Shown: positions 1 through 8,295, counted from the stretch's first letter. The stretch: DNA of 44,261 bases from Candidatus Hydrogenedentota bacterium (GCA_022706235.1 JAKJCY010000003.1:1-44261), one strand, 5' to 3'. The notes: generated from the letters alone by a model not told the origin. Made by a program: numbers and translations.

Positions 1-1716
1 AACAGCATCATAGGTCAAGGTGCCAATATGTTGGGGATTACCTCCTGGACCGCATGCAACTATTTGCTTTCCGAAGCGCCAGGATGGCGGAATCCCTTCT
101 CTTATGGTATTTCGCCATTACCTGGCCGGTCGAATAATTATTATAAATATGGCAGCCACAACGCCTATGCACACGGTCAAAGCAATGCCTGCGATGATGA
201 CGACAGTAATGGAAACCCTTCCTATGCGGCGAAGGTATTCCGGGATTATGACCGATCGTGGTCCATTTATTGCCTATATGGTGACATGGGCCATACGGAA
301 GGCTGCTTGCCCATAACCATTTCTTGCTTTGATCATGTTGCCGCCTTACACGGACTCTATAACACTGTTGCCGTAATGCGACAACGGGCTAAAACCAAAT
401 TACCTGCGGGCCAGGACCTCTTCGTCACCATCAACAACACGGACGGTGATGTTCGCACCAGTTATGGCGCACACTTGAACGTATTAATCCAGCGGCAATT
501 GTTTGACGATATTCTTTTCCGGAAACCGCATTATCTAGGCTTTGCCGCGTCCGTATTGGCGGCGGTTACTCCCATATTTGGACAAGGACATGTGCTGTGC
601 GTTCCGGGAAAGAAACCCAGATATGTGTTATCCCAGCGTGCACACCACCTGGGCGTGCTGGTCTCCCCATCGACCACGACAGCCTTTAGAAGGCCGTTAA
701 TCAACTCCAGGGATGAAAGTCACGCCCATAAGGATATGGCGCGTTTGCACCTGATTAATTTCGATGCCTCCCTGCAGCAATACACAACCCTATTTCGTGT
801 ATGGTTTATGCAATCTTTTCTCGCCGCTATGGAAGACGGCTACTGTGATTCCAGTTTAATGCTCGACGACCCCATACTGGCACTAAAAGTGTGGTCTTCA
901 GGTTTCTCCCCGAAAACGGGGCGTATTCAACCGGTCTGTTTACGGGTGAACGGCAAATCCATAACACTTGTCGAACATCTCGAATCCCTTACGGAAGGTA
1001 TTGATAAGGCGTATACGGCAGGGTCATTTTCCGAGGAGGAGGTTCCCGGATATCAACTGGTATTTCCCAAGTGGGTCCGCTTGCTCAAAGCCCTTGGAGA
1101 AGGGGATGTACAAACCTGTGCTGCCCAACTTGACTGGGCGTTAAAATTCATGATAGTCGACCGGGAAATGCTACGTACCGGCCATGATCTTGATGCCCCG
1201 GAAATAAAACTTCTCGATCAATTATACGGTCATGTTGATAAGGGTGTCGGCCTCTACTGGGGTTTTGAATCCGCCGGAGCGGTTGATCGGTGCGTATCAC
1301 AAGAACAAATTGGGTATATGCAATCAGCAGGGCCAGATAATACCCGGGCCTATATGCGAAAGGCGATTCTGGAAAAGTTTGGGGATTCCATCGTTTCCGT
1401 GGACTGGGGAGAAATCCGGATACGTGTTCCCAATGCATCCGGGCTGTTAACCACGGAGAAAAGGATCCTTCTTGACAACCCGCTGCGCTTTACAAAACAT
1501 GAAATGGAACCCCTCCTGCAATCTTCGGCTACCATTGGCGATTTTTGCGCAGCCTTTGATGCCAGGAGATTAAGGGGAGAACTAAACTCCAAAACTCTGA
1601 CAGATCGTAGCGCTGATAACGACATCCATCCACGCTTCGAAATCTCTGGCGATGTAAAAGCTACTGGTACTACCGTCTCTTTTGTTCCTGAAAATAAAAT
1701 CGATAGTGATAGTTAG
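1..1716 (+). CDS. Pup ligase/depupylase family protein (PafA/Dop-like), 5' partial
   Basis: The reading frame is open to the left edge, so the start lies outside the window; the first ATG is at 28. The protein belongs to the glutamine-synthetase-like PafA/Dop family, which attaches or removes the small tag Pup through a Glu-Lys isopeptide bond. Visible family blocks, in order (numbered from the ATG at 28): YGDMGHTE near residue 84, matching the loop that carries the catalytic Asp in Dop (V-D-x-x-H-P-E); INNTDGDVRTSYGAHLNV, matching the N-N-x-D-x-x-x-x-S-Y-G-x-H-E-N-Y block; INSRDESHAH, matching N-T-R-D-E-P-H-A-D; ARLHLINFD, matching R-R-L-H-V-I-x-G-D; and a C-terminal NTRAYMRKAILEKF...VDWGEI, matching the T-R-A-x-x-R-G...W block. 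The usual HENY is HLNV here and the K-L-G-T-T-A-L block is lost, so it is divergent. It lies 32 bp before the Pup-like gene. I cannot say whether it acts as ligase or depupylase; family membership is fairly sure. Confidence 0.75.
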   Translation, partial: NSIIGQGANMLGITSWTACNYLLSEAPGWRNPFSYGISPLPGRSNNYYKYGSHNAYAHGQSNACDDDDSNGNPSYAAKVFRDYDRSWSIYCLYGDMGHTEGCLPITISCFDHVAALHGLYNTVAVMRQRAKTKLPAGQDLFVTINNTDGDVRTSYGAHLNVLIQRQLFDDILFRKPHYLGFAASVLAAVTPIFGQGHVLCVPGKKPRYVLSQRAHHLGVLVSPSTTTAFRRPLINSRDESHAHKDMARLHLINFDASLQQYTTLFRVWFMQSFLAAMEDGYCDSSLMLDDPILALKVWSSGFSPKTGRIQPVCLRVNGKSITLVEHLESLTEGIDKAYTAGSFSEEEVPGYQLVFPKWVRLLKALGEGDVQTCAAQLDWALKFMIVDREMLRTGHDLDAPEIKLLDQLYGHVDKGVGLYWGFESAGAVDRCVSQEQIGYMQSAGPDNTRAYMRKAILEKFGDSIVSVDWGEIRIRVPNASGLLTTEKRILLDNPLRFTKHEMEPLLQSSATIGDFCAAFDARRLRGELNSKTLTDRSADNDIHPRFEISGDVKATGTTVSFVPENKIDSDS

Positions 1717-1748
1717 GCGAACCATAACAACCCCAAGGAGAATTCACA

Positions 1749-1961
1749 ATGAGTGAAAAAGAAATCAGATTAATCCCGTCGAATGATCCAGGCAGTGATG
1801 ATGGTGTTCCCACAGGACCCAATGTTGACCGTTTATTGGAACTTCGACACCAGGCGGAAGTGTTTAACAGAATTGCTGAAAGAGCCTCGTCCTTTGCACT
1901 GCATAGCGGTCTGTCCGCATTCGACCTTCTTGATTCGATTCATAACACGAGCGGCCAATAA
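1749..1961 (+). CDS. Putative Pup-like protein modifier, 70 aa
   Basis: This small protein sits between two PafA/Dop-family genes, the position where pup lies in dop-pup clusters. The start is supported by AAGGAG eight bases before the ATG. Residues 1-25 are rich in Ser, Asp, Pro and Gly and look disordered. Residues 26-63 look helical and amphipathic. The protein ends in N-T-S-G-Q. Actinobacterial Pup is about 64 residues, largely disordered, and ends in G-G-Q or G-G-E; the Gln form must be deamidated by Dop before ligation. The Pup-like UBact tags also end in Gly-Glu or Gly-Gln. Apart from size, layout and C-terminus I see no clear sequence match to either. Lys4 is the only lysine. The stop codon overlaps the next start (TAATG), so translation is probably coupled. 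The role as a tag is an inference from context. Confidence 0.6.
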   Translation: MSEKEIRLIPSNDPGSDDGVPTGPNVDRLLELRHQAEVFNRIAERASSFALHSGLSAFDLLDSIHNTSGQ

Positions 1962-3376
1962 TGACCGCTTCATCGCAATTTTGTTTCGGCATCGAACAGG
2001 AACATCCGCCCATATCGATTCTGAATGACGGTACTCCCCGGCCCACGAATAACATTGAGGCCTATTACGGATTGAGGGATGCAATCAAGAAATCCGGAAT
2101 TCCTCATTTGTTCGATAGACGGGGCATGTTTATTCCTTATGGGCGCTTCTATCTTGAAGGTGTGGGCAACCACGTTGAAACGGCTGTTATTCCCTGTGAA
2201 AATCCCGACCATGCCGTTAAGAACGAAGCAAAATTTACGCGTGTGCTTCAGGATGCTATCATCTCCACCCGCGCACAGTTTCCCGGACTTAACCTTCTGA
2301 GGAATAACATAGACTATATCACCGGTTCGACGTGGGCCTCGCACGAAAGCTATGCCATTGACCGCCCGCCAGAATATCTTAAAAATGCTCTACTTCCCTT
2401 TTTGATAACACGCCAGGTGTTTAGCGGTTCAGCAACCATTATGGGTGGGGGCATGCGCCTCAGCCCGCGCGCCCTTTTCATGAATGTCTCCAGTGGCGGG
2501 GGTACCACGCACAAGCGTGCCATCTACTCCCTTTCCAGGGATGAACCTCTTATGGACGGTTCAGCATTCACCCACCGACTGCACTTGATTCTCGGAGACG
2601 GATTAATGTCCCAATTCGGTCAATGGTTGAAACTCGGAACCACTGCTCTGGTGATCCGTTTGGCGGAAAATAATCCCGACATCGGAGAAGCGGTAAAGTT
2701 CCATCAGCCCGTATCCGCCATCAAGTCCTTGTCTGTATTAACTCCCCAGAAAGCGAGTCTCTTCAACGCAAAACTGCTTCGTGTTCAAAAACACTATCTT
2801 TATGCGGTGTCACGCATGCTGGAAAAGGGCTTCCTTCCGGAATGGTGCGAAGATGTTGTGCAGGCTTGGTCTGAAGTTCTCTCCACACTTGAACAAGATC
2901 CGATGGCTTTGTGCGACCGGCTTGACCCCTATATTAAGCTGCGTCTTTACGATGAATATTTGCGCTCCCAAAAGTTAACATGGAGTGATGTCACCTCATT
3001 TTCCAACATCTACTTTCAGCTGGCCATGTTGGATGTCCGGTACCATGCTCTTGTCGATGGTGTGTTCGAAGAATTGGATAGCAGTGGTGCACTGAACCAC
3101 AGACGATATGACGACGAGGAAGTCCGCCCGGGCTCGGAAGCGGAACCTTTTATTCCAGAATCACTACCCAGGGAAGTTCTGCGTGCCCGAATCATCAAAA
3201 CACATTCAGGGCGTGAGGGCTACAGCTGCAGATGGACCGAAATAGTCGATGAAAATATCAGGAGAATGATAACCATGAACGATCCCTTTTCAAGCGACTG
3301 TTGCTGGACCCATTATGATAGCCGCAATCCATTCGACGATGAATTTATACGATTCCGGGATCTCTATTTGGAATAA
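1961..3376 (+). CDS. Second Pup ligase/depupylase family protein (PafA/Dop-like)
   Basis: A complete 471-residue member of the PafA/Dop family; Mycobacterium PafA and Dop are about 450-500 residues. Blocks in order: F-G-I-E-Q-E-H at 8-14, matching the N-terminal G-x-E-x-E metal-binding motif; YGRFYLEGVGNHVE near 60; NNIDYITGSTWASHESY near 112, matching N-N-x-D...S-Y-G-x-H-E-N-Y; SRDEPLMD; HRLHLILGDGLMSQFGQWLKLGTTALV, close to the Dop/PafA R-L-H-V-I-x-G-D...K-L-G-T-T-A-L-V; LDVRYH; and a C-terminal R-A-x-x-x-x...W-T-E-I...D-P-F. The Asp that normally follows R-x-Y-x in the N-terminal loop, the catalytic Asp in the family, appears as Glu (Y-L-E). The start overlaps the Pup-like stop and has no strong ribosome site of its own, which fits coupled translation. 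Ligase or depupylase cannot be decided from sequence alone. Confidence 0.78.
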   Translation: MTASSQFCFGIEQEHPPISILNDGTPRPTNNIEAYYGLRDAIKKSGIPHLFDRRGMFIPYGRFYLEGVGNHVETAVIPCENPDHAVKNEAKFTRVLQDAIISTRAQFPGLNLLRNNIDYITGSTWASHESYAIDRPPEYLKNALLPFLITRQVFSGSATIMGGGMRLSPRALFMNVSSGGGTTHKRAIYSLSRDEPLMDGSAFTHRLHLILGDGLMSQFGQWLKLGTTALVIRLAENNPDIGEAVKFHQPVSAIKSLSVLTPQKASLFNAKLLRVQKHYLYAVSRMLEKGFLPEWCEDVVQAWSEVLSTLEQDPMALCDRLDPYIKLRLYDEYLRSQKLTWSDVTSFSNIYFQLAMLDVRYHALVDGVFEELDSSGALNHRRYDDEEVRPGSEAEPFIPESLPREVLRARIIKTHSGREGYSCRWTEIVDENIRRMITMNDPFSSDCCWTHYDSRNPFDDEFIRFRDLYLE

Positions 3377-3422
3377 ATCATGTTTCAGGACCGTGCCACG
3401 AATAGTAAAGGAGTATTTCGTC

Positions 3423-3831
3423 ATGATGAGCAAGGTTTTGAATGCGCGAATGAGATGTTTACATATTGTTAATGAGAATGCATGTGAACATACTGTTCTA
3501 CTGCGCGATGTGCATGGGGTTGTGGTATCGCCGCTTTTAGCGTGAATAACATGGAAAAACTCCAGGCTATCATGGAGGCGGCCAGGGAAACAGGTTCTCC
3601 CGTCATTATCCAAGCGTCACGGAGGGTACGCAATATACTACGGATGCCTATCTCCGTCACCTTATACTGGATGCGGTGGAATTGCATCCGGAAATCCCCG
3701 TAGCCATGCACCAGGATCATGGCAATTCGCCAGGAACCTGTTTTTCAGCAATTCAATGAGGCTTCACCTCGGTTATGATGGATGACTCTCTCAAAGAAGA
3801 CGGCAATACCGAATCCGATTATACCTATAAT
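3423..3831 (+). pseudogene. Decayed class II fructose-bisphosphate aldolase (5' two-fifths)
   Basis: A chain of short reading frames in shifting frames matches the N-terminal part of class II fructose-bisphosphate aldolase, the glycolytic enzyme that cleaves fructose-1,6-bisphosphate. In order I read [20 protein letters not shown], then GSPVIIQAS, then after a frame change [40 protein letters not shown], a stop codon, and GFTSVMMDDSLKEDGN. The family consensus is close to A-F-N-V-N-N-M-E...P-V-I-x-Q-A-S...H-x-D-H-G...G-F-x-S-V-M-x-D. At least two frameshifts and an in-frame TGA break it, and homology stops near 3831, so the C-terminal half is absent. A good ribosome site (AAAGGAG) still precedes the ATG at 3423. 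It fills the gap behind the Pup-like operon. I see nothing coding from 3832 to 3929. Confidence 0.7.
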
Positions 3832-3929
3832 CAGCGGAACAGATTCATTTAAACTCGCTTAAAAGTGTATATCTTCTTGGTTCTCGCCTCAATTTTCGGT
3901 TCCGCTTTTGATTCGCCTGGCGTGAACTT

Positions 3930-4535
3930 TCAGATAAAATATCTGCTGGAGGCGGGGGGCGGCATAACGTAGTCGCCCCCGAAAGATTCCAATGTCGCTA
4001 TCAGGCGTTTTTCCAGCGCAATAAGTTTCGGTGAAGCAGGACTCAGGCAAATTCCTTCGCGCACGTGTTGCAGCGCCGTGGCAAGAATGCCTGAAGTGGC
4101 TTGATCCGACATCCCCGCTTTTCTTGCCTCGGCGACAATACGAGCAAGAACAAGCGCCGTTTCATAATGAATGGCGGCTTGAAATTCTTCAGTGGTCTGT
4201 TCCTTATCCGGGAGGTCCATCCTCGTTGCATCCCGAATCAGAAACGCCGCCATGTCAAATTCACCCTTTGCACGGGTCAGCTCCGGTATGCGCAGGTTGG
4301 CATAGCAGCGGCCCAGTAAAAAGTGTGCGGTCGGGCTGTCAGGATGGGCAAGCGCATAGTTCCGTGCCAGCGGGTATGCCTGCGAGAACGAATCCGACGC
4401 CGCATATTCCCACGCCTGCTGGAGCCACACGGTATTTTTTGGCCCGATACAGCCGAACGCTGCACTTAGAATACAGCACACCAGCACTGCGGATACTTGC
4501 CCCCATCCCGGGCCGATAAAGCACTGTTTTTGCAT
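3930..4535 (-). CDS. Small TPR-like lipoprotein, function unknown
   Basis: A 201-residue predicted lipoprotein. I chose the ATG at 4535, one base after the stop of the HtrA-like gene upstream; a longer GTG start at 4556 would place extra residues before the signal sequence. The N-terminus has a hydrophobic stretch (S-A-V-L-V-C-C-I-L) followed by the lipobox S-A-A-F-G-C, so it is probably lipid-anchored to a membrane. The middle, with AYPLARNYALAHPDSPTAHF and LLGRCYANLRI, reads like a tetratricopeptide helix pair, a typical protein-protein interaction fold. The rest is helical and unrecognised. Its position directly behind two HtrA-like genes suggests it serves the same envelope process, perhaps as an adaptor or scaffold. 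That role is an inference. Confidence 0.7.
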   Translation of the reverse strand: MQKQCFIGPGWGQVSAVLVCCILSAAFGCIGPKNTVWLQQAWEYAASDSFSQAYPLARNYALAHPDSPTAHFLLGRCYANLRIPELTRAKGEFDMAAFLIRDATRMDLPDKEQTTEEFQAAIHYETALVLARIVAEARKAGMSDQATSGILATALQHVREGICLSPASPKLIALEKRLIATLESFGGDYVMPPPASSRYFI

Positions 4536-4536
4536 A

Positions 4537-5922
4537 CTACCAGCGGGGCCGCACACGGAAGAAGCCGGTCACGGTTCCTGCCCGGGCAAAGATGGATATC
4601 TCCTCAGGTTTTGCATCCAAAAGAACATCCATACTTTTCTTGAAATCCTCCAACCCTGCGACCGGCATGTCCGCAACAGACAGAACGATGACACCTGGCT
4701 GCATACGCGCAATCTGGGCAGGGCTTCCTGAGATGACGCGGCGAACGATAACCCCCTGGACATCTTCCCCGAGGTTGAGGAGGATCCGCAGGTCACGCGT
4801 AATCTCGCGCACAACCAAGCCCAGGGTTTCATCCGTATATTCTCCGGCATCCTGGGCTGATCTCGGTCTTGCTCCCAGATGCACGGAAAGCGTTTTTGTC
4901 TCGCCGTCACGCCAGATGACAATTTCCACGGTCTGATTGATCTTCTTCTCACGAACCATTTGAGTGAACAACAAGACGTCCCTGTCCAATACGGCGCGGA
5001 TAGGCTGGCCGTCAAATGAACGTATAATATCACCAGAAAACAGACCGGCAGCGGCAGCGGGAGAATCGGGCAGCACTGTACTGATAATCAAACCGCCTGC
5101 GGAGTCCAGCCCCCAATACTCGGCATAATCCTCCGCCAGCGGTTGCGTCAACACACCCAGCCACGCCTCTTCCGTTTCTTCCGTCTCAGTCCTATTTTCA
5201 GGTGGACGATCTATATAGTGGGAAAATAAATCGCTCTGAAATACCATCGGATGACCGCTTCTGGTATACAAATCACCGCCTTCACCCACGCTTAATTCAA
5301 AACCGGTAACCCCGACCACTTCTCCGTGCGCATTGATAACCGGTCCTGTGACATATCCCAAACGAAGAGCATTATCAAGGCAATATGCGGTTCTCGGTTC
5401 CTCGATAATTGCGGAAATGCGGGCGACGATCAAACTATGATGGAAATCCATGGTTTCGCCCATGAGCCCCAGGACAGCCACTTCCTGCCCAATCTCCAAA
5501 CTGGATCCCCGTGTAAATCGAACAAAGGGAAGATTCAAAGGCTCTTCCGCGGCTATCTTCAAAAAAGCGACATTGATGTCCTTCGGTTTCTCAAGCAATG
5601 TTGCTTTGTATTCCACTTCGCGGTCATCCCGTTGCATGACTGCACGGAAGTTGGCAGTCGTTATATTTTCCCGTTGCAGGTGGCCATTGGACAACAGCAG
5701 GCCTTCCGGCGAAACCACCAGCGCAAGGGCATTGCCGTTCTGCTGCTGCAGTTCGCCTGTGCGCGGATCGGCAACTTCCTGAGTGAATTTCAGGATGCAC
5801 AGCGATGGGGCCCAATGGGCATAAGCTCGCTGCAGGATTTCTTGAGTAAAGACCGTTGCGCCTGCAGTGGAAGCCAATAACAAAGCGATGGTAACGCCAT
5901 ATCCGGTGTATCTACTCCGCAT
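4537..5922 (-). CDS. HtrA-like PDZ protein with inactive protease domain
   Basis: A 461-residue protein with the layout of HtrA/DegP: an N-terminal hydrophobic signal (V-T-I-A-L-L-L-A-S-T-A-G-A), a trypsin-like domain and two PDZ domains (near residues 250-350 and 365-455). The ATG at 5922 lies ten bases after AAGGAG; a TTG two codons earlier is less likely. The triad is broken. His is kept in L-S-N-G-H-L, but the Asp of D-I-A-V-L-K is Asn (I-N-V-A-F-L-K) and the Ser of G-N-S-G-G-P is replaced (G-Y-V-T-G-P). It is therefore probably a pseudoprotease that binds unfolded or C-terminal peptides through its PDZ domains. It overlaps the end of the active HtrA-like gene by 11 bases, so the two are almost certainly co-expressed, and the pair may form mixed oligomers (inference). 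Confidence 0.85.
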   Translation of the reverse strand: MRSRYTGYGVTIALLLASTAGATVFTQEILQRAYAHWAPSLCILKFTQEVADPRTGELQQQNGNALALVVSPEGLLLSNGHLQRENITTANFRAVMQRDDREVEYKATLLEKPKDINVAFLKIAAEEPLNLPFVRFTRGSSLEIGQEVAVLGLMGETMDFHHSLIVARISAIIEEPRTAYCLDNALRLGYVTGPVINAHGEVVGVTGFELSVGEGGDLYTRSGHPMVFQSDLFSHYIDRPPENRTETEETEEAWLGVLTQPLAEDYAEYWGLDSAGGLIISTVLPDSPAAAAGLFSGDIIRSFDGQPIRAVLDRDVLLFTQMVREKKINQTVEIVIWRDGETKTLSVHLGARPRSAQDAGEYTDETLGLVVREITRDLRILLNLGEDVQGVIVRRVISGSPAQIARMQPGVIVLSVADMPVAGLEDFKKSMDVLLDAKPEEISIFARAGTVTGFFRVRPRW

Positions 5923-7315
5923 GCTCAAGGATCTCCTTGTCTATGGTGGTCTCAGAAATGCCTTTGCTGTTTATCAATACATACCGGGTAAGCGCCCCGC
6001 GTTGAACGAACAGCATGACGAGGTCTTTCTTTTGTTCAACGCACGCAGCATACAATTGGGAAAACTGAGAGAGGGAAACGATGGCAGTCTTATCCAATTC
6101 AAGGATGATATCGCCAGGTGTTAAACCGGAAACGGATGCAACAGCCCCCGGGAGACAACCCGAAACCAACACGCCCGTTTTTCCTGCCAATTGTGCCCGC
6201 CTGGCAAGTTCAGGGGTCAATTCAGCCACCGTAAAGCCCCATTCCAGGAATTCCGCCTGCATGCCTTTGGAAGAGAACTGTTCCTCCGTAACGGCGGCAA
6301 CCTCAAGTTGCTCATCGCCCCGAAGCAGTGTTAAAACCGTCTTTTCCCCGACAGGAAGGTCCGCAATTGTTTTACGCACCGAGGACAGGTCTTCTTCAAA
6401 CCGGGCATTTACGGGTTTTCCATTGACCGCGGTAAGAACATCACCGGGGCGGATATCCGCCTCCTGGCCCGAAGAAAGCGGCACCACATCAGCAATGACC
6501 ACTCCTTGAAGGGAGGGATTATCTGTTTTCGCCTTCATTTCCTGAAGACGGAGCCCCAGCGAACTTCGCCGTACGCGCCCGTCCTTAATGATAGCGTCAA
6601 TAACTTCACGGGCACTGTCCATGGGGATGGCAAAGCCAAGATTTTCCGCACCCATCAGAGTCAACGTATTGATACCTACAACTTCTCCTTCCAAGTTCAC
6701 AAGCGGGCCGCCGCTGTTGCCTCGGTTGATGGCGGCATCGGTTTGAATCCAATTATTATATTGTCCGACCGCCCCTGTAGAATCGCCCAGATACCGGTTT
6801 GTGACACTTACAATACCGAGTGAAACACTACGGGCAAGGCCATGTGGGCTGCCCATGGCTAAAACCATCTGTCCTGATTCAAGTGCGGAGGACTTCCCCA
6901 ATTTGACACTGGACAATGCGCCGCCCGGCTCCAGTTTCAGAACGGCAATATCCGTATCCGGGTCGGTGCCGACAACCTTGGCTTCCATTTCCGTATTATC
7001 ACTTAATACACAAAGTACCTGGCTGCTTTCTCCGGCTACGTGCTCGTTGGTAACAACATACCCGTCCGGGGAAAAGATAAACCCGCTTCCCACAGCCAAT
7101 ACTTCATGGCGCTGACCTTGCGCAAAAACCTCCTTCACCGGGCGGATATGAACCAAAGCGGGTTCCACGGCATTTTTTGCAGATAGTACTTTCTCTTGCA
7201 CACCACTCATTGGAATCGTGCCACATCCATGCAACAGCAAGAAGAGTAAAATCAAGCAAAGGCGCGGCCAATCACAGTGACATTCCGTGGGCCTTTCATA
7301 AACAAATGCTTTCAT
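5912..7315 (-). CDS. HtrA/DegP-like serine protease, lipoprotein
   Basis: A 467-residue envelope serine protease of the S1C (DegP/HtrA) family, which degrades or refolds damaged envelope proteins. A complete triad is visible: His92 in V-V-T-N-E-H-V, Asp122 in D-T-D-I-A-V-L-K-L, and Ser201 in N-R-G-N-S-G-G-P-L-V-N. Two PDZ domains follow (about 240-350 and 365-455). The N-terminus has a hydrophobic segment ending in the lipobox L-L-L-H-G-C (Cys31), so it is probably tethered to a membrane rather than soluble. DegP itself has an ordinary cleaved signal peptide, so the lipid anchor is a difference. The ATG at 7315 starts directly after a non-coding gap. It is the first of three close-packed genes with the inactive paralogue and the small lipoprotein. 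Confidence 0.93.
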   Translation of the reverse strand: MKAFVYERPTECHCDWPRLCLILLFLLLHGCGTIPMSGVQEKVLSAKNAVEPALVHIRPVKEVFAQGQRHEVLAVGSGFIFSPDGYVVTNEHVAGESSQVLCVLSDNTEMEAKVVGTDPDTDIAVLKLEPGGALSSVKLGKSSALESGQMVLAMGSPHGLARSVSLGIVSVTNRYLGDSTGAVGQYNNWIQTDAAINRGNSGGPLVNLEGEVVGINTLTLMGAENLGFAIPMDSAREVIDAIIKDGRVRRSSLGLRLQEMKAKTDNPSLQGVVIADVVPLSSGQEADIRPGDVLTAVNGKPVNARFEEDLSSVRKTIADLPVGEKTVLTLLRGDEQLEVAAVTEEQFSSKGMQAEFLEWGFTVAELTPELARRAQLAGKTGVLVSGCLPGAVASVSGLTPGDIILELDKTAIVSLSQFSQLYAACVEQKKDLVMLFVQRGALTRYVLINSKGISETTIDKEILEHAE

Positions 7316-7440
7316 TGCGCTACGTCCTCTTAATGTTGAATATCAAATACCATCTATTTCCCATCGTACTAAAAATCAGCCCCAGAGCGGAAGAAATAAG
7401 GAATTAAGACAAAACAACTGCACCCGAAACGCTGCGGAAA

Positions 7441-7680
7441 TCAGCCTTCATCTCGGTGGTGCTGAATAGATGCAGACACGACCGAATACACACGTTCTAA
7501 GGTGCCGCTCTCTTTTTTAGGCTCTGTTTCAGGGCCTTCATAGGAGTTTTAATAACTTGGGAACGCATTGGCGTATGCGGAATCCAAGAGCGTTTTACCA
7601 GGACGGATATCCAGGCACCCTGTCATAAAACATGCACCACTTTTGCCTGTAAATGCTTCATCTTTTCGGGCTGCAGTCAG
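7441..7680 (-). pseudogene. Possible decayed coding remnant in a 420-bp gap
   Basis: The gap 7316-7735 between elongation factor P and the htrA-like gene has no intact gene. On the minus strand one frame from 7680 to 7441 stays open for 80 codons apart from a single TAA. It reads with protein-like composition, for example LTAARKDEAFTGKSG, DIRPGKTLLDSAYANAFPSY and, after the stop, TLERVYSVVSASIQHHRDEG before a final TGA. I do not recognise the family. It could be the wreck of a gene or simply chance. No clear promoter for the protease operon was found in the gap. Confidence 0.3.
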
Positions 7681-7735
7681 CAAATAGGGTTATGCACGTA
7701 TATTCGTGACGGGGATGAAGAAGAATCTACCACTG

Positions 7736-8293
7736 TTACATACGCTCTACATATTCGCCGGTTCTTGTGTCCACTTTTACCTTGTCACCTTCACCCAGGA
7801 ATAGAGGGACTTGAATTGTTGCACCCGTTTCTAAAGTAGCCGGCTTCTTGGCTCCACTAGTGCGATCCCCCTGAACCCCCGGGTCTGACTTTGCAATAGT
7901 AAGCACTACATGCGACGGTACTTCCACGCTTATGACTTTGCCATCATAAAACATAATGGAAACATCAGAATTTTCTTTCATCCATAGCGCACTGTCACCC
8001 ACGACATCCGCATTCACCGCAAGCTGCTCATAGGTTTCATGCTCCATGAAGTGAAATTGAGTCCCGTCATTGTACAGAAACTGCCAGCGCTGTTCCTCAA
8101 TACGGGCCTCTTCAAATTTTTCTCCGGATCGGAAAGTCTTTTCCAATACCCGCCCGGTCAGAAAATTCTTGAACTTTGTACGAACAAAAGCGCCCCCTTT
8201 GCCCGGTTTTACGTGTTGGAATTCAACAATTTCCATTAAGTCACCATCAAGTTCAATCACCATTCCATTTCTAAAATCGGCTGTTGAAATCAT
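7736..8293 (-). CDS. efp: Elongation factor P
   Basis: A 185-residue EF-P, the translation factor that binds between the P and E sites and rescues ribosomes stalled at consecutive prolines. Its length equals the usual 185-190. The N-terminal KOW-like domain carries the loop H-V-K-P-G-K-G-G-A-F; Lys32 corresponds to the lysine modified in Escherichia coli EF-P (Lys34). The C-terminal OB domain ends in V-D-T-R-T-G-E-Y-V-E-R, the family signature. I chose the ATG at 8293 (M-I-S-T-A-D-F-R), two bases after the aminopeptidase stop; a TTG two codons upstream is less likely. No EpmA or EpmB modification genes are nearby. Confidence 0.97.
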   Translation of the reverse strand: MISTADFRNGMVIELDGDLMEIVEFQHVKPGKGGAFVRTKFKNFLTGRVLEKTFRSGEKFEEARIEEQRWQFLYNDGTQFHFMEHETYEQLAVNADVVGDSALWMKENSDVSIMFYDGKVISVEVPSHVVLTIAKSDPGVQGDRTSGAKKPATLETGATIQVPLFLGEGDKVKVDTRTGEYVERM

Positions 8294-8295
8294 AC

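Noticed and set aside
3377..3929. Proteasome genes behind the Pup-like operon
   Set aside because: I looked for prcA/prcB, Mpa/ARC and protease motifs and saw only aldolase fragments.
4031..4519. 162-codon plus-strand frame
   Set aside because: Antisense to the small lipoprotein, which has a lipobox and tight spacing to its neighbour.
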